Below the pieces are notes generated by a model. That model was not told the origin of the DNA and ran no database searches. It saw only the letters and a list, made by a program, of their open reading frames with translations. From DASPJR01 sp035628505 (GTDB lineage: Bacteria; Planctomycetota; SZUA-567; H5-PLA8), in assembly GCA_035628505.1 (NCBI GenBank), contig DASPJR010000148.1, forward strand, positions 1 through 18,734: a stretch of DNA of 18,734 nt, read 5' to 3'. Positions 1-6,712 of this stretch are shown here, piece by piece. The position numbers and the translations under genes are program-made. How positions within the stretch are numbered: position 1 is the stretch's first letter; the number at the start of each line of letters is the position of its first letter.

Positions 1-1399
1 CGCGCGTGGTCTGCGATGTTCCGTGAATGTGCAGCACCAGCGAGAAGGCATCGCTGATCGCCGCTTCCTTCAGTACATCGCGCACAAACAGGTCCGCCTC
101 GCGGCTGCCTGGGCCGTTACCAATTGCGACGGCCTGCGCGCCGTGTTCCTTAAGCAGCTTCACCAGCGTCTCGGCTGCGGCCTTACGCTGTTCGTCGCCC
201 TTTTCAGGATTCAGAATAGCGTGGCCGACCATTTTTCCTGCGCCGTCGAGTACCGCGAGCTTCAGGCCCGCCGACTGCGTCGGCTCGATCGCCGCCACGG
301 GTTTGGCTCCATAAGGAGCCTGCATCAGCAGGGCCCGGAGGCTGCGCGCGCAGACGGCGGCCGTTTCGGTGTCGACGCGCTTTTTAAGCTCCTGGCGCAG
401 CTCGTTATCGAGCGAGGGCGCCAGCAGGCGGTCGTAGGCTTCTTCGATGGCCAGCACGAGCTCGGGCTTGAGTACTGCGTCGGGATTGGTCATCCATTTT
501 TCTTTGAGCTGCTGCAGCGTCTTTTCGCGCGGCGCTTCGATCACGACGGAGAGCTGCTTTTCAGTCGAGCCGCGCATCGCGTTGACGATCTTGTGCGTGG
601 CGATTTTTGTGACCGGTTCCGAAAGCTGCGCGAACGCGGCATACTTGCCTTTGGTGGCATCCACGCCCTCGCGTGACTTCGCGGTGAACTTACCTTCAGC
701 GAGCAGCAGGTCGCGGGCGATTTTGCGCGACGGAGCGTCTTCAGAGATGCGCTCGGCAATGATATCGCGCGCGCCGGCGAGCGCTTCGGCCATGTCCTTG
801 ACGCCCTTCTCAGGATTGATGTAGGGCTTCACAAGCTCTTCAACATTGCCGGCAAACGGCTGCTCTGGCGCGGCCGCTGCGGCTGGAACTTCCGCCTGGG
901 CGGTTGCCGCAGGTTCAGCCGGAGGCGCTACCTGCGTCGCCTCAGCAGCCGGTGCGGCGGAAGCTTGCGCGGCAGCAGAGGCAGCCGTTGTGGCCGAGCC
1001 CTGATGCTGCTTGAGAATCAAGTCTGCAAGCGGCTCGAGACCCTTTGCCTTGGCCGCGGTTGAGCGGATGCGGCGGCGCGAGCGGAAGGGCATGTAAAGA
1101 TCTTCCAGCTCCGCGCGATTGGTGGTGGTCTCCAGCTTCTGCTGCAGTTCGGGAGTCATCTTGCCAGCTTCGTTGACGGCCTTGATGGCCGCCGCACGGC
1201 GCTGCTCCATTTCGGCCAGCTGCACGAAGCGGTCGTTGATGGCGCGGATGCGGGCATCGTCAAGACCGCCTGTGCGGTCCTTGCGGTAACGCGCAATAAA
1301 AGGCACGGGTGTGCCTTCTTTCAGCAGCGCGACAGCCGCTTCGACGTGTGCCTGGTTGATGCGCAATTGTTCAGCAATTTTTTTGATTACGTCCGTCAT
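1..1399 (-). CDS. tex: Transcription accessory protein Tex (S1-type RNA-binding), partial, C-terminus beyond left edge
   Basis: The frame is open from the ATG at 1399 to the window edge (466 codons). The N-terminus has the classic Tex signature: helical start (MTDVIKKIAEQL), then VPFIARYRKDRTGGLDD at about residues 32-48, then the ELEDLYMPFR stretch near 95. The YqgF-like domain begins near residue 360 (KPVAAIEPTQSAGLKLAVLD) and continues through IGNGPGSREAD. The HhH and S1 domains would lie outside the window. Tex is a cytoplasmic nucleic-acid-binding factor linked to transcription and stress fitness. Two oddities: an Ala/Pro/Glu-rich insertion of about 45 residues near 135-180, before the conserved NVEELVKPYINPE stretch, and a YqgF motif reading EPT where the family usually has DPG. 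The gene stands alone, divergent from the small genes at 1797. Family assignment is near certain. Confidence 0.95.
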   Translation of the reverse strand, partial: MTDVIKKIAEQLRINQAHVEAAVALLKEGTPVPFIARYRKDRTGGLDDARIRAINDRFVQLAEMEQRRAAAIKAVNEAGKMTPELQQKLETTTNRAELEDLYMPFRSRRRIRSTAAKAKGLEPLADLILKQHQGSATTAASAAAQASAAPAAEATQVAPPAEPAATAQAEVPAAAAAPEQPFAGNVEELVKPYINPEKGVKDMAEALAGARDIIAERISEDAPSRKIARDLLLAEGKFTAKSREGVDATKGKYAAFAQLSEPVTKIATHKIVNAMRGSTEKQLSVVIEAPREKTLQQLKEKWMTNPDAVLKPELVLAIEEAYDRLLAPSLDNELRQELKKRVDTETAAVCARSLRALLMQAPYGAKPVAAIEPTQSAGLKLAVLDGAGKMVGHAILNPEKGDEQRKAAAETLVKLLKEHGAQAVAIGNGPGSREADLFVRDVLKEAAISDAFSLVLHIHGTSQTTR

Positions 1400-1796
1400 G
1401 TCTGGGCCTCGTCACTGCGTGTTGAAAAAGGGTGTTTCAGGCAACCACGGCGCTTCGGATACAGTGATTATTCCGGATGCGGCACTGGCCGCTAAGTCTA
1501 CAATTTTCGCCGCCTGCTCGAACACTTCGTGTACGTTTGCGCCCCGTTCCCGCCAATGCGAATGGCGTGCTCGACCTTCTTGCAAAAATCCTGTGATTGC
1601 AAAAGGGGAATGGGGCCTGTCGTCCGGGCGCCGATCCAAAGCGCTTAAACATAGTGAGTAAACGTAAATCGACAAACGTAAAGCGTAAAACCGCGCTTTT
1701 GCACCGGTGCCTGAGGGCGGGGGCGATTGCGCGCATTGTTCGTGCGGCACTCCTCAACTGGAAATGCCCCGGTGAGCGAGTAGCTTCCTTGGCAGA
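1400..1796. other. Divergent intergenic region between tex and the 1797 gene
   Basis: This stretch of about 400 bases separates two divergent genes. Several open frames cross it, but none has a convincing start, ribosome binding site or protein-like composition, so I see no gene. It should hold the promoters of both neighbours. On the minus strand TTGTCG (1675-1670) and TATGTT (1653-1648) are spaced 16 bases and could be a weak sigma-70-type promoter for tex, which would give a long leader. This overlaps the heptad repeat listed separately. I saw no clear promoter for the plus-strand gene. Confidence 0.5.
1660..1690. repeat. Short CGTAAA direct repeats with 7-base phasing
   Basis: AAACGTAAA occurs at 1660-1668 and 1674-1682, and GCGTAAAA at 1683-1690. 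The CGTAAA cores start at 1663, 1677 and 1684, offsets of 14 and 7 bases. Read on the minus strand this is a run of NTTTACG heptads. It lies in the divergent region upstream of tex and could be an activator or repressor array, or a chance A/T-rich tract. Confidence 0.4.
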
Positions 1797-2222
1797 ATGA
1801 ACTACGACATCGAACGCCAGTACCACATCGAACGAATTGCCGATTTTGTGCGTGCGCTGGAAGAATCCAGCGGCGAAATTCATTTCACTGATGATAACCG
1901 CGTCCTGTTCCGGGTCGGTGGTCGACCCTTTGAGGCCCTTGCGTGGATCAGCGAGGAGTACGATCTGATCACGATCACTACGCGCACTGCCGAAGTGCAG
2001 CCCGCGCGATTTGAAGACGCCGTGAAGATGATGCAGAGCACGCTTCAGATCTGCTGGGATCATTGTGTCGCCGTCTCGCCCGTGGAAAACCGCTACGATA
2101 TCTCCATGGCTCTTTTCGTGGGCGGATTCACCTTTGAAGCCTTCGACGGCGCCGTGTTCAATTTGATTTCGTGCGCGCAAACGATCGAAGGAATCATAAA
2201 GCCCAAAAAGAAGAAATCATAA
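1797..2222 (+). CDS. Small uncharacterised protein, possible YbjN / type III chaperone-like fold
   Basis: A 141-aa cytoplasmic protein with no signal peptide or membrane segment. Its layout (a helix at the start, a run of strands around FTDDNRVLFRVGG and YDLITITTR, a helix at FEDAVKMMQSTLQ, two more strands, then a C-terminal helix ending in KPKKKKS) resembles the YbjN / CesT-like chaperone fold. That comparison is from pattern only and is unproven. No strong Shine-Dalgarno precedes the ATG. A start slightly downstream is possible but would lose the first helix. Its stop codon is directly followed by the ATG of the next gene (TAA then ATG, no gap), so the two are almost certainly co-translated. 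Function unknown. Confidence 0.75.
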   Translation: MNYDIERQYHIERIADFVRALEESSGEIHFTDDNRVLFRVGGRPFEALAWISEEYDLITITTRTAEVQPARFEDAVKMMQSTLQICWDHCVAVSPVENRYDISMALFVGGFTFEAFDGAVFNLISCAQTIEGIIKPKKKKS

Positions 2223-2750
2223 ATGAACCGCAACGCGCCGCAGCCTGCAAGGCTGAATCTCCGCCGCGCCATACTGGCCGGAATTCTAGGCTTTATCGTC
2301 TGGAAAGGCGGCTGGGCGCTGATGGATGCCTGGTTCAAAACGGAAGAGGACCGCGTGCGCGATCTGCTGCAGGGCGGCATCGACGGCGCGCGCGAGCGCA
2401 GCCCGCGCGAGGTCTCGCGCATCCTCAGCGACGACTTCAAAGGCCCCGAAGGCTGGACCAAGGAGGAGATTCACAAGATCCTGGTTCATCTGTTGATGCA
2501 GGAGTTCCGTGTCGTTGATGTCAGCTTAAGTCCGCAGCCTGTCCCCGTGCAGCTCGATGCCGCCGACAAAAATAAAGCCACTGCGCAGTTCAGAATGCGC
2601 GCGCGTGGAAAGTCGGATTCACTGGGGGATTGGATCGAGATCGGCGATCGCTACAGTAACGCCCTGCTGCATGTCTCGTTCAAGAAGACCGAGAATGGCT
2701 GGCGCGTCTACGCGGTTCGGCTGGCGGACGACAAAGATGGCAAACCCTGA
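2223..2750 (+). CDS. Membrane-anchored small protein, possibly NTF2-like
   Basis: A 175-aa protein with a basic N-terminus, one hydrophobic segment at about residues 15-35 (AILAGILGFIVWKGGWALM), and a soluble remainder of about 140 residues, probably outside the membrane. The soluble part starts with a helix containing EEDRVRDLLQGG and later has strands such as KATAQFRMRARG and ALLHVSFKKTENGWRVYAVRL. Ending on a 'WRVYAVRL'-type strand is typical of NTF2/SnoaL-like domains, but this is inference. The start immediately follows the previous stop, and the 3' end overlaps recJ by 14 bases in another frame. The three genes therefore look like one translationally coupled unit. No substrate or partner can be named. 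Confidence 0.75.
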   Translation: MNRNAPQPARLNLRRAILAGILGFIVWKGGWALMDAWFKTEEDRVRDLLQGGIDGARERSPREVSRILSDDFKGPEGWTKEEIHKILVHLLMQEFRVVDVSLSPQPVPVQLDAADKNKATAQFRMRARGKSDSLGDWIEIGDRYSNALLHVSFKKTENGWRVYAVRLADDKDGKP

Positions 2751-4542
2751 CAACACTGGCGTGCTCAGCCGCTGGAATTTCGCTGCACCGCTTTCCCCGG
2801 TGCAGCTGCAGGCTCAGGCGCTGCTATGCCGCGAACTGAATCTCACAGCCGCCAGCGGCAGACTGCTAGTGCGGCGCGGCTTTGAAACTCCGGCTCAGGC
2901 TGACGTCTTTTTTCAGCGCCGCTTCGACCAGCTTCACGATCCGGCCTTGCTGCCGGATATTGGCGCCGCCGTGCAGCGGATCGCCGCTGCCGTCGAGAAG
3001 AGTCAGCGCATCGTTCTGTTCGGTGATTACGACGTCGATGGCATTACGGCAACAGCGCTGCTGCACCGATTTTTCAATGTGCTGAAAAAACGCACGCGCT
3101 CGAGCTTCGTCGTTGAATCGCTGGTGCCCGACCGCAAGGACGGCTACGGACTGACGCCCGCAGCCGTCGAGATGGTCCGGCGCAAGAAGCCTGATCTGCT
3201 GATCACGCTCGATAATGGAATTTCCGCCCATACGGCGCTGGACGCGTTTCACGAAGCTGGCATCGATTGCATCGTGGTCGATCACCACCACCTGCATGGC
3301 GAGCTACCGCGCGCGCTCGCGGTGATTAACCCCAAGCGTCCGGACAGCACGTATCCCTTTAACGAGCTCTGCGGCGCGGGCATTTCATTCAAGCTCGCGT
3401 GGGCGCTGGCGGTGCATTATTCTCAGGACAAACGCGTCACGCCGGATTTTAAAACGTTTCTGCTCGATGCGGTGGCACTCGCCGGCATGGGGACACTGGC
3501 AGACGTCGTGCCGCTGGTCGGCGAGAACCGCGTGCTTGCGCACCAGGGACTCGTGGCGCTGAACAAGAGTCAGATGCCCGGCCTGCGCGCGCTGCTTGAA
3601 ACTGCGGCGCTGCGGGGGCCTGCGAAAGCCTTTGACGTGGGCTTCCGCATTGGACCGAGGCTCAACGCCGCCGGCCGCTGCGGCGAAGTAAGCGAGGCGC
3701 TTGAACTGCTGCTCACGGAGGACAGCGGACGCGCTATGGAATTGGCGCAGCAGCTCAACGATTACAATGCCGAGCGGCAGGCGATTCAGAAGCAGATCGC
3801 CGATCAGGCGCGCGAGCAGGTTCTGCGCACGCTTTCCGAGGCGCCGCACAGCCGCGCGTTTGTGCTCGCCTCTGACGAGTGGCACCACGGCATTGTTGGC
3901 ATCGTGGCGTCGCGGATCGTTGACGAATTCCGCCGGCCGGCGCTGGTCTTAAGCATCGATAGGGAGAAGCAGGTCGCTCGCGGCTCCGGAAGGTCGGTGC
4001 GCGGCTTCCATCTGGCTGAAGCTTTGAACGCGCACGGCAGCATGCTGCTGACGCACGGTGGACACGCCGCCGCGGCGGGCCTGAGCCTGCATTCCGGCAA
4101 CCTCGCGGCGTTTCGCGAAGCGTTTCATGCGACGGCGCAAACGCTGCTGAAGGATCATGATCCCTCGCCGTACATCGGGATCGATGAATCCGTTCCGCTG
4201 GCCGAGGTGAGCCAGAAATTCTGCGTGGAGCTCGAGAAGTTTGAGCCCTTCGGGATGGGCAATCCGCGGCCGGTGTTTGCCGTTTCGGGGGCAAGCATCT
4301 CGTCGCCGCCGCGGCTGATGGGGAAGGGCGAGGAGCACGTCAACTTCTACGTTCGCGACGGTAAAGTCTCGCTGCGCGTGATCGGCTGGAACATGGCCAC
4401 GCACCTAAGCGCGCTGACCGATTTAAACCGAGGCGGGCTGATCGATATCGCGTTCCGGCCGCAGACTTCAAGTTTTCGTGGCGAGACGAGCGTGGAGCTG
4501 GTGATGGAGGCCTTTCGCGCCGGAAGTGTGATTCGCAAATAG
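2737..4542 (+). CDS. recJ: Single-stranded-DNA-specific 5'-3' exonuclease RecJ
   Basis: A 601-aa protein with the full RecJ motif set. FGDYDVDGITAT (D97, D99, D101) and LDNGIS (about 159) are DHH-phosphoesterase metal motifs. VDHHHLHGELP carries the DHH triad at 182-184. GMGTLADVVPLVGENR and FRIGPRLNAAGR follow. The DHHA1 part has GIVGIVASRIV, a GSGRSVRGFHL stretch and THGGHAAAAGLSL. FEPFGMGNPRPVF opens the C-terminal OB-like region. RecJ degrades ssDNA 5'-3' in RecF-pathway recombination and base-excision/mismatch repair. The ATG at 2737 fits the family N-terminus. The frame stays open upstream to 2557, but that part is the shadow of the previous gene. The start overlaps the upstream gene by 14 bases, suggesting coupled translation. 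Length is normal and no key residue is missing. Confidence 0.97.
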   Translation: MANPDNTGVLSRWNFAAPLSPVQLQAQALLCRELNLTAASGRLLVRRGFETPAQADVFFQRRFDQLHDPALLPDIGAAVQRIAAAVEKSQRIVLFGDYDVDGITATALLHRFFNVLKKRTRSSFVVESLVPDRKDGYGLTPAAVEMVRRKKPDLLITLDNGISAHTALDAFHEAGIDCIVVDHHHLHGELPRALAVINPKRPDSTYPFNELCGAGISFKLAWALAVHYSQDKRVTPDFKTFLLDAVALAGMGTLADVVPLVGENRVLAHQGLVALNKSQMPGLRALLETAALRGPAKAFDVGFRIGPRLNAAGRCGEVSEALELLLTEDSGRAMELAQQLNDYNAERQAIQKQIADQAREQVLRTLSEAPHSRAFVLASDEWHHGIVGIVASRIVDEFRRPALVLSIDREKQVARGSGRSVRGFHLAEALNAHGSMLLTHGGHAAAAGLSLHSGNLAAFREAFHATAQTLLKDHDPSPYIGIDESVPLAEVSQKFCVELEKFEPFGMGNPRPVFAVSGASISSPPRLMGKGEEHVNFYVRDGKVSLRVIGWNMATHLSALTDLNRGGLIDIAFRPQTSSFRGETSVELVMEAFRAGSVIRK

Positions 4543-4549
4543 CCTCAGT

Positions 4550-5131
4550 CTACCCATGTAATTTCTTAAGTGTACTGACCAGGCCGGCGCCAAGTTTTTC
4601 CACACTGGCCTGCTGCTTGGCGTCTTTGAGCGAGCCATCCGGATTGAACGCTTCATTCGCCTTTGGGACCGCGATCTGGTCGGGCAGAACGATGACCTTG
4701 ATGTTGCCGAGTATCGAACGCACAGTTACCAATCCGCGCAAACCGCCGAGCGCACCCGGAGACGCTGCCATCAAACTGGCGACTTTGCCGTCGAAGCAAC
4801 CTAGCGGCGCTTCACCCGGCACCGGACGCGAGGCCCAATCGATAGCATTCTTCAGCACGGCGGTGATGGAACTGTTGTACTCGGGCGCGGAAATCAGCAG
4901 ACCCTGATGCGCGAGCAGCAGGTCCTTGAACTTCCGGGCATTCGGCGGCAGGCCGTCTTTGGCTTCCAGGTCCTCATCGAAAACTGGCATCGGCAGATCA
5001 CGCAGGTCCACGTACGTCACGTCCGCACCTGCGGCGCGCGCTCCAGCGGCGGCGACCTGAACCAGTTTCTTGTTGAAGGAACCGGTGCGCAGGCTTCCTG
5101 CGAACGCCAGGATGCGTGGAGTGTAGGCCAT
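4550..5131 (-). CDS. NAD(P)H-dependent FMN reductase (flavodoxin-like fold)
   Basis: A 193-aa soluble protein of the FMN_red family. The FMN phosphate loop is GSLRTGSFNKKL at about 14-25. The second flavin motif is SAPEYNSS at about 81-88, followed by LKNAIDWASRP. SPGALGGLRG at about 125-135 is the usual third flavin contact. Such enzymes reduce FMN or quinone/azo/chromate-type substrates using NAD(P)H. The true substrate cannot be read from sequence. AAGGAG lies 8 bases before the ATG. The gene converges on recJ with only 7 bases between stop codons, and I see no hairpin there. Upstream lies the terminator of the basic-protein gene, so this gene probably has its own promoter in 5132-5188. 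Confidence 0.92.
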   Translation of the reverse strand: MAYTPRILAFAGSLRTGSFNKKLVQVAAAGARAAGADVTYVDLRDLPMPVFDEDLEAKDGLPPNARKFKDLLLAHQGLLISAPEYNSSITAVLKNAIDWASRPVPGEAPLGCFDGKVASLMAASPGALGGLRGLVTVRSILGNIKVIVLPDQIAVPKANEAFNPDGSLKDAKQQASVEKLGAGLVSTLKKLHG

Positions 5132-5188
5132 CGCGAGCTCTCCTTACCGGAAAAGGATGCGTTGATGCACTGATGCCGCTAAAGAACA

Positions 5189-5217
5189 AAAGATGGCAAC
5201 CTTAAGCTGCCATCTTT
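5189..5217 (-). terminator. Rho-independent terminator of the basic small protein gene
   Basis: A perfect 10-base inverted repeat (AAAGATGGCA at 5189-5198, TGCCATCTTT at 5208-5217) is followed on the minus strand by a T-rich stretch (TTTTGTTCTTT). It sits 24 bases past the stop of the gene at 5242-5538 and separates it from the FMN reductase gene. Confidence 0.75.
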
Positions 5218-5241
5218 CGTCCAGGCCTGATGTGCGTTTGT

Positions 5242-5538
5242 TTACTTGGCTTCTTCAGCCGGAGCCGCAGCAGCCGCAGCCGGAGCTGCTTCCTTGGGCT
5301 TGCCCTTCGACTGCAAGCGCCAGGCTTCAGCGATCAGCTTGCGCTGCGCGCGTTTGAGGCGCTTGTGAGCCAGGCGCAGGCGGGGATCATTCTTGTTGAC
5401 CTTGCCATCTTTCGTGGCAGCGGCCTTGCGCTTGGCGAGCTTCTCTTTGCGCTCGGTAATCATGGCGCGAATCTCTTTGACCGTCGGAGCATTTTCCGGC
5501 GGCTTGGGGACGGGCTTCTTATCCTTGGACTTTGCCAT
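5242..5538 (-). CDS. Small, strongly basic Lys/Ala-rich protein of unknown function
   Basis: A 98-aa protein with more than twenty lysines, no cysteine and no membrane segment. The centre (about 20-75) is a charged helix with NDPRLRLAHKRLKRAQRKL. The tail is a low-complexity Ala/Pro/Glu stretch (KEAAPAAAAAAPAEEAK). Such composition suits a nucleic-acid- or ribosome-associated protein, but no known fold is recognisable. AAAGGAA lies 9 bases before the ATG and a dedicated terminator lies downstream, both supporting a real gene. It diverges from the arginase unit; the 78-146 base gap must hold both promoters. Confidence 0.7.
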   Translation of the reverse strand: MAKSKDKKPVPKPPENAPTVKEIRAMITERKEKLAKRKAAATKDGKVNKNDPRLRLAHKRLKRAQRKLIAEAWRLQSKGKPKEAAPAAAAAAPAEEAK

Positions 5539-5616
5539 CGAACGACGTTCCTTTACACGAACCTAGCAAAAAACCGGCACCTCACAGGCACAGAGGGGAG
5601 ATATTTAAGAGGAAAG

Positions 5617-5688
5617 ATGAAAAAAGTAAACTGCAAACTGGTCTTTATCTTTACGTTCGCGCGGCGGCACGTACTCTCACAGGCATGA
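5617..5688 (+). CDS. Putative 23-aa leader peptide overlapping the arginase start (ATGA)
   Basis: A short frame begins at an ATG preceded by AAGAGGAAAG, a fair Shine-Dalgarno. It encodes MKKVNCKLVFIFTFARRHVL plus SQA. Its TGA (5686-5688) shares bases with the ATG of rocF (5685-5687). The arginase ATG itself has no good Shine-Dalgarno (CTCTCACAGGC precedes it), so arginase translation may depend on ribosomes finishing this leader. Two adjacent Arg codons (CGG CGG) lie in the second half. The frame, overlap and site are seen. The regulatory role is inference, and the short frame could be chance. Confidence 0.45.
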   Translation: MKKVNCKLVFIFTFARRHVLSQA

Positions 5689-6641
5689 AGAGCAAACGCA
5701 TCGACATCCTTGGCGTACCCATGGACCTGGGCACCCATCTGCGCGGCGTGGACATGGGCCCATCGGCGATTCGCATCGCCGGACTGAATGAAAAGCTACG
5801 CAGCATGGGGCTGCGCGTCTGCGACCTGGGAAATTTATCCGTGCCGCATGCGCACGTCGCCAAGATTTCACGCGCCGAGGCCAAGCGGCTTTCGAAGCCC
5901 GAGGCCGGCGCCGAGCACGAACTACCTTTTGCGCCGCCGGTGGCGCGTGTGTGCCGTGAACTGATGCACAAGGTCGAAGAATCGCTCAATCATGGCAATG
6001 TCCCGCTGGTGCTAGGCGGGGATCACTCCATCGCGATCGGCACGCTCAGCGGCCTGGCGCGTTATGCCAGGCGCAAGAGAGCCAACTACGGGCTCCTGTG
6101 GGTGGACGCGCACGGAGACTGCAACACGCCCGGGACCTCGCCGAGCGGGAACATTCACGGCATGCCGCTGGCCGCTGCGCTGGGGCACGGGCCGGAGCTG
6201 TTCACCAACATGGCAGGGATTTGTCCGATGGTCGATCCCAAGCGCACGGTGCTGCTCGGCATTCGCGATCTCGACAGTGGCGAGCGTGCAAATATCAAGA
6301 AATTCGGCGTGCACGTTTACACGATGCGCGAGATCGATGAACGCGGTGTCAACGTGTGCATGCGCGAAGCGCTGTCGATCGTGAAAGGCGGCACGGCCGG
6401 ATTCCATCTTTCGTTCGATATCGACAGTCTCGATCCCAGCGTTGCGCCGGGAGTGGGAACGCCAGTCTCGGGTGGATTGACCATCCGCGAGGCGCACTTG
6501 ATCATGGAACTGGTCGCCGATTCGAAGGCGATGATCAGCTGCGAACTGGTGGAAGTAAATCCGGCGCTCGATCAGCGCAACACGACGGCGTGGCTGGCGT
6601 CCGAGCTGCTGATGTCCGCCCTTGGTGCGAGTATCCTCTAA
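5685..6641 (+). CDS. rocF: Arginase
   Basis: A 318-aa ureohydrolase that converts arginine to ornithine and urea using two Mn2+ ions. The metal ligands are all present: H114 in GGDHS, D141/H143/D145 in DAHGD, and D245/D247 in SFDIDSLDP. TSPSGNIHGMPLAAALG (about 151-167) is the arginase rather than agmatinase form of the substrate region. ELVEVNP near the C-terminus supplies the usual conserved glutamate. It is slightly longer than typical 300-aa bacterial arginases because of an insertion around 60-85. The position usually Phe or Leu after DAHGD is Cys146. I chose ATG 5685 because it starts right at the family N-terminus (KRIDILGVPMDLG). The frame is open upstream, but that part overlaps the divergent gene's leader. 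A bidirectional terminator follows. Confidence 0.95.
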   Translation: MKSKRIDILGVPMDLGTHLRGVDMGPSAIRIAGLNEKLRSMGLRVCDLGNLSVPHAHVAKISRAEAKRLSKPEAGAEHELPFAPPVARVCRELMHKVEESLNHGNVPLVLGGDHSIAIGTLSGLARYARRKRANYGLLWVDAHGDCNTPGTSPSGNIHGMPLAAALGHGPELFTNMAGICPMVDPKRTVLLGIRDLDSGERANIKKFGVHVYTMREIDERGVNVCMREALSIVKGGTAGFHLSFDIDSLDPSVAPGVGTPVSGGLTIREAHLIMELVADSKAMISCELVEVNPALDQRNTTAWLASELLMSALGASIL

Positions 6642-6662
6642 AAGACAGTGGTGCGTAAAAGA

Positions 6663-6687
6663 AAACGCCCGGTAAACCCGGGCGTTT
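6663..6687. terminator. Bidirectional terminator between rocF and the zinc-ribbon membrane protein gene
   Basis: A 10-base perfect stem (AAACGCCCGG at 6663-6672, CCGGGCGTTT at 6678-6687) with a 5-base loop. On the plus strand it is followed by CTGTTTCG, and on the minus strand by TTCTTTTACG. It lies between two convergent stop codons (6641 and 6713). Confidence 0.8.
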
Positions 6688-6712
6688 CTGTTTCGTGCGC
6701 GCTCGATTGCGA

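Noticed and set aside
1437..2180. 247-codon minus-strand frame upstream of tex
   Set aside because: Most of it is antisense to the 1797 gene. It lacks a start site with a Shine-Dalgarno and its composition is not protein-like.
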